From the NCBI GenBank assembly GCA_050744165.1, contig JBOGGN010000349.1:1-9718 (forward strand): a stretch of 9,718 bases of DNA. The letters run 5' to 3'. This stretch comes from JBOGGN01 sp050744165. Its GTDB lineage: Bacteria > Actinomycetota > Acidimicrobiia > Acidimicrobiales > Palsa-688. The translations under genes were made by a program, and so were the position numbers. Shown in pieces: positions 6,447 to 9,718 of the stretch. How positions within the stretch are numbered: position 1 is the stretch's first letter; every line of letters starts with the position of its first letter. The notes under the pieces were generated by a model, which had not been told where the DNA came from, did not search any database, and saw only the letters and a list, made by a program, of their open reading frames with translations.

Positions 6447-6854
6447 ATGGCGAGCGATGGCGGGAGCGCGGCCGAAGGCGGCAGCGCGGCCTTGACGATC
6501 GTGATCGGAATGCTGATCGTGATCGCGGTCTTCATGGCCGGCTGCAACTTCGTCGTCTTCGAATACGGCCAAGGCGTCGTCCGCACTGCGGTCGATGAGG
6601 GAGCCCGGGCGGGCTCCCAACAGCAAGCAGCAGGCGGACCGGTACAAGCCTGCGAGGACAAGGCGGCCCAGGTTATGAGCGGCCTGCTGCCCGGCCCGTT
6701 CGGGCAGCACGTCGCCATCACCTGCTCGGTCAGCGGAGGCAACGTCGTGGCGGTGGCCTCGGGTTCCTTCCCGGCGTGGCTGCCACCCGTTCCCTCGCTG
6801 GCCGTGCACATCGAAGGCCGGTCGCAACTTGAAACCAACCCGAGCCCGTCATGA
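6447..6854 (+). CDS. TadE-like pseudopilin 1
   Basis: The product has 135 residues. A Gly/Ser-rich leader (1-13) opens a membrane helix (about 14-36), GSAALTIVIGMLIVIAVFM, followed by FEYGQGVVRTAVDEGARAG (38-56), matching the TadE pattern of helix, Tyr, then Ala/Arg-rich segment. The remainder (57-135) is a small outer domain with Cys69 and Cys93, which could form a disulfide. The Glu normally found at position +5 of the helix is Thr here. TadE-family pseudopilins are minor subunits needed for Flp pilus assembly. ATG 6447 is chosen because an in-frame ATG at 6372 would overlap the upstream gene by 47 bases; the ribosome site is weak either way. A 28-base gap separates it from the previous gene; it overlaps the next by ATGA. 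Confidence 0.75.
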   Translation: MASDGGSAAEGGSAALTIVIGMLIVIAVFMAGCNFVVFEYGQGVVRTAVDEGARAGSQQQAAGGPVQACEDKAAQVMSGLLPGPFGQHVAITCSVSGGNVVAVASGSFPAWLPPVPSLAVHIEGRSQLETNPSPS

Positions 6855-7300
6855 GATCGCTGCACGGCCTCGTTGGCGAGACCGGCGTCGCCGGGCAGGC
6901 CGGGTCGATGTCGGTCGTGCTCACACTTGTCCTCGGCCTCGGGTTCGTGGTGATACCGGTGTTTCTGCTCGTCCTCACCCTTCCCACTTGGGAGGCTCGC
7001 ACGGTCGACGCCCGGGATGCCGCCCGGAATGCGGCCCGTGCCATTGTGACAGCCGACACTTGGAACGACGGCGTCGCCGCCGCCAATCAGGCGGTGGACG
7101 AGATCGCCTCGAACAACGGCGTCCCGGCATCCGAGGTAGCCGCTGGCTACTCCGGGTCGCTATCCAGAGGCTCCGAGGTGACAGCGACGGTGACCATCGC
7201 GATACCGGACACGATCATTCCTGGCATAGGGAGTTTCGGGACCCGCCATTACACCGCGACCAGTACCGAGGACGTTGACCCCTACCGAAGCCTCCCGTGA
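6851..7300 (+). CDS. TadE-like pseudopilin 2
   Basis: The product has 149 residues. GQAGSMSVVLTLVLGLGFVV (15-34) begins a helix (about 20-43), followed by PTWEARTVDARDAARNAARAI (45-65), the Ala/Arg-rich stretch typical of TadE/TadF/TadG proteins. The rest (66-149) is an outer domain rich in Ala/Asp/Asn then beta strands (TATVTIAIP, 111-119). No Glu occurs at +5 of the helix. It is likely a minor subunit acting with the neighbouring TadE- and TadG-like proteins; whether it is the equivalent of TadF cannot be told. Start ATG at 6851 overlaps the preceding stop by ATGA; its own stop overlaps the next start by GTGA, so the three pseudopilin genes are coupled. Confidence 0.7.
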   Translation: MRSLHGLVGETGVAGQAGSMSVVLTLVLGLGFVVIPVFLLVLTLPTWEARTVDARDAARNAARAIVTADTWNDGVAAANQAVDEIASNNGVPASEVAAGYSGSLSRGSEVTATVTIAIPDTIIPGIGSFGTRHYTATSTEDVDPYRSLP

Positions 7301-7758
7301 CCGAAACCCCACGCCCCGAGCACCATCGCCATCTGGAGCGAGACCAGCACGGCGACGCTCTAGTCGTGTTCTGCGTCGCCATGATCCTAGTAATCCTCCC
7401 CCTGGGCGGCATCAGCCTCGACCTGTGGCACGCCATTAGCGATGAACGGGCCCTTCAGTCTGCCGCCGACGCCGCGGCCGCTGCCGGCGCTGGAGCCATC
7501 AACGTCAGCGCCTACCGGGTCAACCAAAGCAACCCGGTCCTCGACCCCCTTCAGGCCTCCAACAACGCGGTTGCCAGCCTGCAGCAGCAGAGCGACCTGC
7601 CAACCCTCTCCCAACCACCTGAAATCGACGCCACCTCGACGCAGATCACCGTCACCCTGCGAGAACACGTCCCCCTCACGCTCCTGCGCCTGGCGCTCGG
7701 CAACCGCACCATTGACATCACCGCCACCTCGAGCAGCGCCCCAAGAGCATCCGGATAG
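7297..7758 (+). CDS. TadG-like Flp pilus assembly protein (short)
   Basis: The product has 153 residues, starting at GTG 7297. A hydrophilic, His/Arg-rich N-terminus (1-20) precedes a helix (about 21-40). DLWHAISDERALQSAADAAA (42-61) is the hallmark of TadG-type proteins, where D-x(n)-R-x-LQ-x-AADAAA follows the helix. The outer part (66-153) is rich in Asn/Gln and ends in beta strands (TQITVTLREHVPL, 115-127). Canonical TadG often carries a large von Willebrand-type domain; this one is much shorter and lacks it. Probable role: envelope-spanning or minor-subunit function in pilus assembly. A 53-base gap follows, then a new gene with its own good ribosome site. Confidence 0.75.
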   Translation: MTETPRPEHHRHLERDQHGDALVVFCVAMILVILPLGGISLDLWHAISDERALQSAADAAAAAGAGAINVSAYRVNQSNPVLDPLQASNNAVASLQQQSDLPTLSQPPEIDATSTQITVTLREHVPLTLLRLALGNRTIDITATSSSAPRASG

Positions 7759-7799
7759 CCGCATACCGACCATGTACCCGCATCGCCCCTCCGTTCCTT

Positions 7800-7804
7800 A
7801 GGAG
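7800..7804 (+). promoter_or_regulatory. Ribosome binding site of the stalk-domain protein gene
   Basis: AGGAG, 7 bases before ATG 7812, supports that start and shows translation is re-initiated here rather than coupled to the TadG-like gene. Confidence 0.6.
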
Positions 7805-7811
7805 ACCATAA

Positions 7812-8573
7812 ATGGCCACGACGACTGACCAGCCCCACTCCTGGACCTCCGGTTCAATCCCACCCACCCCATCGGGTGGTTCGAGCCGCCGTGGTCTCGT
7901 CATCGCCGTCATCGTGGCCGTGGTCCTCTTTGCGGCCATCATCGGCGGCGCTGTCATCCTTACGCACCATGGGAGCACGGGCAGCGCTACCGGCAAGACC
8001 AGCACGACTACCACCGGAAAGCAGACGTCCGACTCAACGGCGCCGACGACCGCTGCTGGTAGTCCTTCCACCATCCCGGCAGAGTCCCCAACGCCACCCT
8101 CCTTGGCCGCTGCATACACACCTGACCCGATCGTGGTTCTCCACACGCTGACCACCTATATCGACTGGGTGTTCGCCCACCCGAATCCGGCCCTTGTGGC
8201 GAACTACATGCTGCCCTCTAGTCGAACGTACTCATCTGCCATGATGCAACTAGGTACTCTGAAAGCAAGTGAATGGCATCAACGTCCAGGCGTAACGGAC
8301 ATCGCGTTCGCGAAAGCTGACGGACCGTTCCCGCTGGCGCCCGCGACGCTGAACGGACATCAGGCATACCAAGGGACTGGTGTTCGGGTCATCGTAAACT
8401 CCACTCCGGAGTCACTACAAGTGTTGAACTCCTCGGGCCAAGTTGTTTCGTCTTTCAACAATCCAGCACAGCAATTCCTCGTTATTTCCTTGGCACAAGG
8501 ATCCGACGGACAATTTCGTATATCGGATGAAGCAGAGTTCCACCCGTCAAGCATTTCGGCCTTTGAGTCATGA
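7812..8573 (+). CDS. Membrane-anchored protein with Ser/Thr stalk and unknown outer domain
   Basis: The product has 253 residues. A hydrophilic N-terminus (1-27) leads to one membrane helix (28-50, GLVIAVIVAVVLFAAIIGGA within it), a stalk (53-98) rich in Ser, Thr, Gly and Pro, and a globular domain (103-253) that I do not recognise. The arrangement (helix near the N-terminus, no signal cleavage site, long stalk) suggests type II topology with the domain outside. VLHTLTTYIDWVFAHPNPAL (109-128) followed by short strands is reminiscent of NTF2-like domains, but this is a guess. It sits between the TadG-like gene and the PKD gene and overlaps the latter by ATGA, so it is probably accessory to the pilus. 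Base composition is less GC-rich from about 8200 on. Confidence 0.7.
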   Translation: MATTTDQPHSWTSGSIPPTPSGGSSRRGLVIAVIVAVVLFAAIIGGAVILTHHGSTGSATGKTSTTTTGKQTSDSTAPTTAAGSPSTIPAESPTPPSLAAAYTPDPIVVLHTLTTYIDWVFAHPNPALVANYMLPSSRTYSSAMMQLGTLKASEWHQRPGVTDIAFAKADGPFPLAPATLNGHQAYQGTGVRVIVNSTPESLQVLNSSGQVVSSFNNPAQQFLVISLAQGSDGQFRISDEAEFHPSSISAFES

Positions 8574-9505
8574 CCAAACGCTGCTTCGGTTCGATCGCAA
8601 TTTTTTTCGTGCTCTGCATAATTGCGGCCTCTCAGGTGCCCGCGGGCGCTACGTTGGGGACGAGTGAACTTCGAAGACAGAATGAAGAAGGAACAACATT
8701 ACCGCCAACAACGATCCCTGTTTCAGGATCAGGTTCGCTGGGTAGTGGCGGAATCTCGTCGGGTGTAGGTACTGGAAGCGGAAGCCTAACGGGAGTATCG
8801 GGAGGCGGAGGGTTTGCGCCCGACGGGTCGGGTGCCACTAGCTCGGGATACGTGTGGGAAAACTCCGGGCCTGCCACCGGTTATGAATGCTCAAATGGCA
8901 ACGCTGTTCGGCTGCAGCCGATTGTCGGGCAAGGGAATCCTCCGGTCACCCCTACCATCGAGATGTTGCGCTCACCGAATGGCCAAGTGATCCAGACCAT
9001 GTTGTGGTGTCCCTCCGTGGGGTCGCCTCAGGGCGTACCCCAGACCGCTCTACCCGCCCCGCCGTCTGCGGCGGAAGCCGCTGCGCTGACACCGTTTCCC
9101 GTGCCGTCCTTTGGGCTAAACCCTCAGCAACTCGGACTATCGGGTCTGGCGTCGTGGTTTTGGGCTCGCAATGTACCCTCCATCTTGACGTCCACATCGT
9201 CAGTACGAGGCTATATCGTAGTGACGACCGCCGAGCCCGTTAAGTACTATTGGTACTTCGGGGACGGTGGCATTGCGACTTCCTCGACCGCCGGCACTCA
9301 GACGGCTCCCTCGGCAATCCATACATATCAATCAAAATCCCTTTATACCGTTACGTTGACCGTCGCGTGGCAGGGTCAGTACACCTTCAGCGGCAACGGT
9401 GTTCCAACCCAGACAGTCCAACTCGGCACCGTGGATCAACCGCCAGCCACCACAACATATCGAGTCCAGGAGATTCGTTCGGTTCTGGTCACGCCGACTT
9501 CGTGA
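8570..9505 (+). CDS. Secreted PKD-domain surface protein
   Basis: The product has 311 residues. A signal peptide (KR, hydrophobic 6-22, likely cut after PAGA about 27) is followed by a Gly/Ser-rich linker (51-93), a middle region (94-200) with Cys107 and Cys147 that could form a disulfide, and a PKD-like domain (about 212-275): YYWYFGDGG (226-234) matches the W-x-FGDG signature and IHTYQSKSLYTVTLTV (250-265) the HTY...YTVTLTV end. PKD domains are immunoglobulin-like folds common in surface proteins and mediate protein or polysaccharide contacts. No cell-wall sorting signal or C-terminal membrane helix is visible, so retention would have to be through partners. By position it may be a pilus-associated or tip component. 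Codon and base composition are less GC-rich than in the pilus core genes. Confidence 0.75.
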   Translation: MTKRCFGSIAIFFVLCIIAASQVPAGATLGTSELRRQNEEGTTLPPTTIPVSGSGSLGSGGISSGVGTGSGSLTGVSGGGGFAPDGSGATSSGYVWENSGPATGYECSNGNAVRLQPIVGQGNPPVTPTIEMLRSPNGQVIQTMLWCPSVGSPQGVPQTALPAPPSAAEAAALTPFPVPSFGLNPQQLGLSGLASWFWARNVPSILTSTSSVRGYIVVTTAEPVKYYWYFGDGGIATSSTAGTQTAPSAIHTYQSKSLYTVTLTVAWQGQYTFSGNGVPTQTVQLGTVDQPPATTTYRVQEIRSVLVTPTS

Positions 9506-9609
9506 ATCGTGCCCGGTGTCGCATGAAGTTGTCGTTGGCATGGGCCGGACTGAAGGTCCCGATGGGAAGTCGGGGAACCACCGACTACAATGAGTGGAGT
9601 AAGGGCACG
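9506..9609. other. Intergenic region after the PKD gene
   Basis: No clear terminator is present. A weak hairpin (GTCGG 9569-9573, CCGAC 9581-9585, 7-base loop) lacks a T-run. TACAAT (9586-9591) resembles a -10 box but has no -35 partner at normal spacing. GGAG (9596-9599) lies 10 bases before the GTG of the frame starting at 9610. Confidence 0.3.
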
Positions 9610-9718
9610 TGATATCCCCTGAATCAATCGGTACACACCAGCGAGTGAGTAGCTGGCGCCTTGCCAAAGTCGAGGCGGCAGCGTTCGCCGACACGCCCCA
9701 GGCGCGGGAACAGTGGCC
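9610..9718 (+). CDS. Probable start of a further gene (partial, runs off the right edge)
   Basis: A GTG at 9610 opens a frame of 36 full codons that is still open at the edge: it begins MISPESIGTHQRV and continues SSWRLAKVEAAAFADTP. The composition is that of an ordinary soluble protein and the third codon positions become GC-rich again, like the pilus core genes. GGAG at 9596-9599 could be the ribosome site at a 10-base spacing. A second GTG at 9646 is a possible start. I do not recognise the product. Confidence 0.4.

Noticed and set aside
9569..9591. Hairpin after the PKD gene as a terminator
   Set aside because: Stem of only 5 base pairs with no following T-run; not enough for an intrinsic terminator.
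9332..9694. Minus-strand open frame of 120 codons at the right edge
   Set aside because: It overlaps the end of the PKD gene and the start of the plus-strand frame at 9610, and its product is Arg/Ser/Cys-rich without recognisable structure.
1..9718. CRISPR array, tRNA, rRNA or insertion sequence
   Set aside because: No regularly spaced repeats, no cloverleaf-like or rRNA-like sequence, and no transposase or terminal inverted repeats were seen on either strand.

Overview
The window is high-GC DNA with tightly packed genes that overlap at ATGA or GTGA stop/start junctions. This points to an actinobacterium, possibly of the Acidimicrobiia or a related deep lineage; that placement is inferred from composition and family resemblance, not from a marker gene. 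No outer-membrane secretin (RcpA/CpaC) is present, which fits a single-membrane cell.

Left edge (1-575, minus strand): the first 191 codons of an alanyl-tRNA editing protein (AlaX type), running off the window. A 278-base divergent intergenic region (576-853) follows. It holds a candidate promoter overlapping a small palindrome, a short direct repeat, and a possible 20-codon leader peptide ending inside the start codon of the first pilus gene.

Centre (854-7758, plus strand): a Tad/Flp-type (type IVc-like) pilus locus in the usual actinobacterial order. It comprises an SAF-domain CpaB/RcpC-like protein, a TadZ/CpaE-like protein with degenerate ATPase motifs, the motor ATPase TadA/CpaF, the inner-membrane platform proteins TadB and TadC, a small two-helix protein in the Flp-pilin position, two TadE-like pseudopilins and a TadG-like protein. 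TadZ would place the machine, TadA would power it, TadB/TadC would form the membrane platform, and the small hydrophobic proteins would be assembled into or onto the filament.

Right part (7812-9505, plus strand): two less GC-rich genes continue the same run. One encodes a membrane-anchored protein with a Ser/Thr-rich stalk and an unknown outer domain. The other encodes a secreted protein with a signal peptide, a Gly/Ser-rich linker and a PKD-like domain. They are probably the surface-exposed or accessory part of the pilus. A short gap (9506-9609) leads to what looks like the start of another gene leaving the window.

Points most worth a second look: the pseudo-ATPase character of the TadZ-like protein; the absence of the Glu+5 prepilin signature in all four pilin-type proteins, with no prepilin peptidase in the window; the tandem repeat inside the Flp-position protein; the possible coupled leader peptide; and the change of base composition at the surface-protein end. 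The locus is a recognisable variant of a known system rather than a clearly new one.
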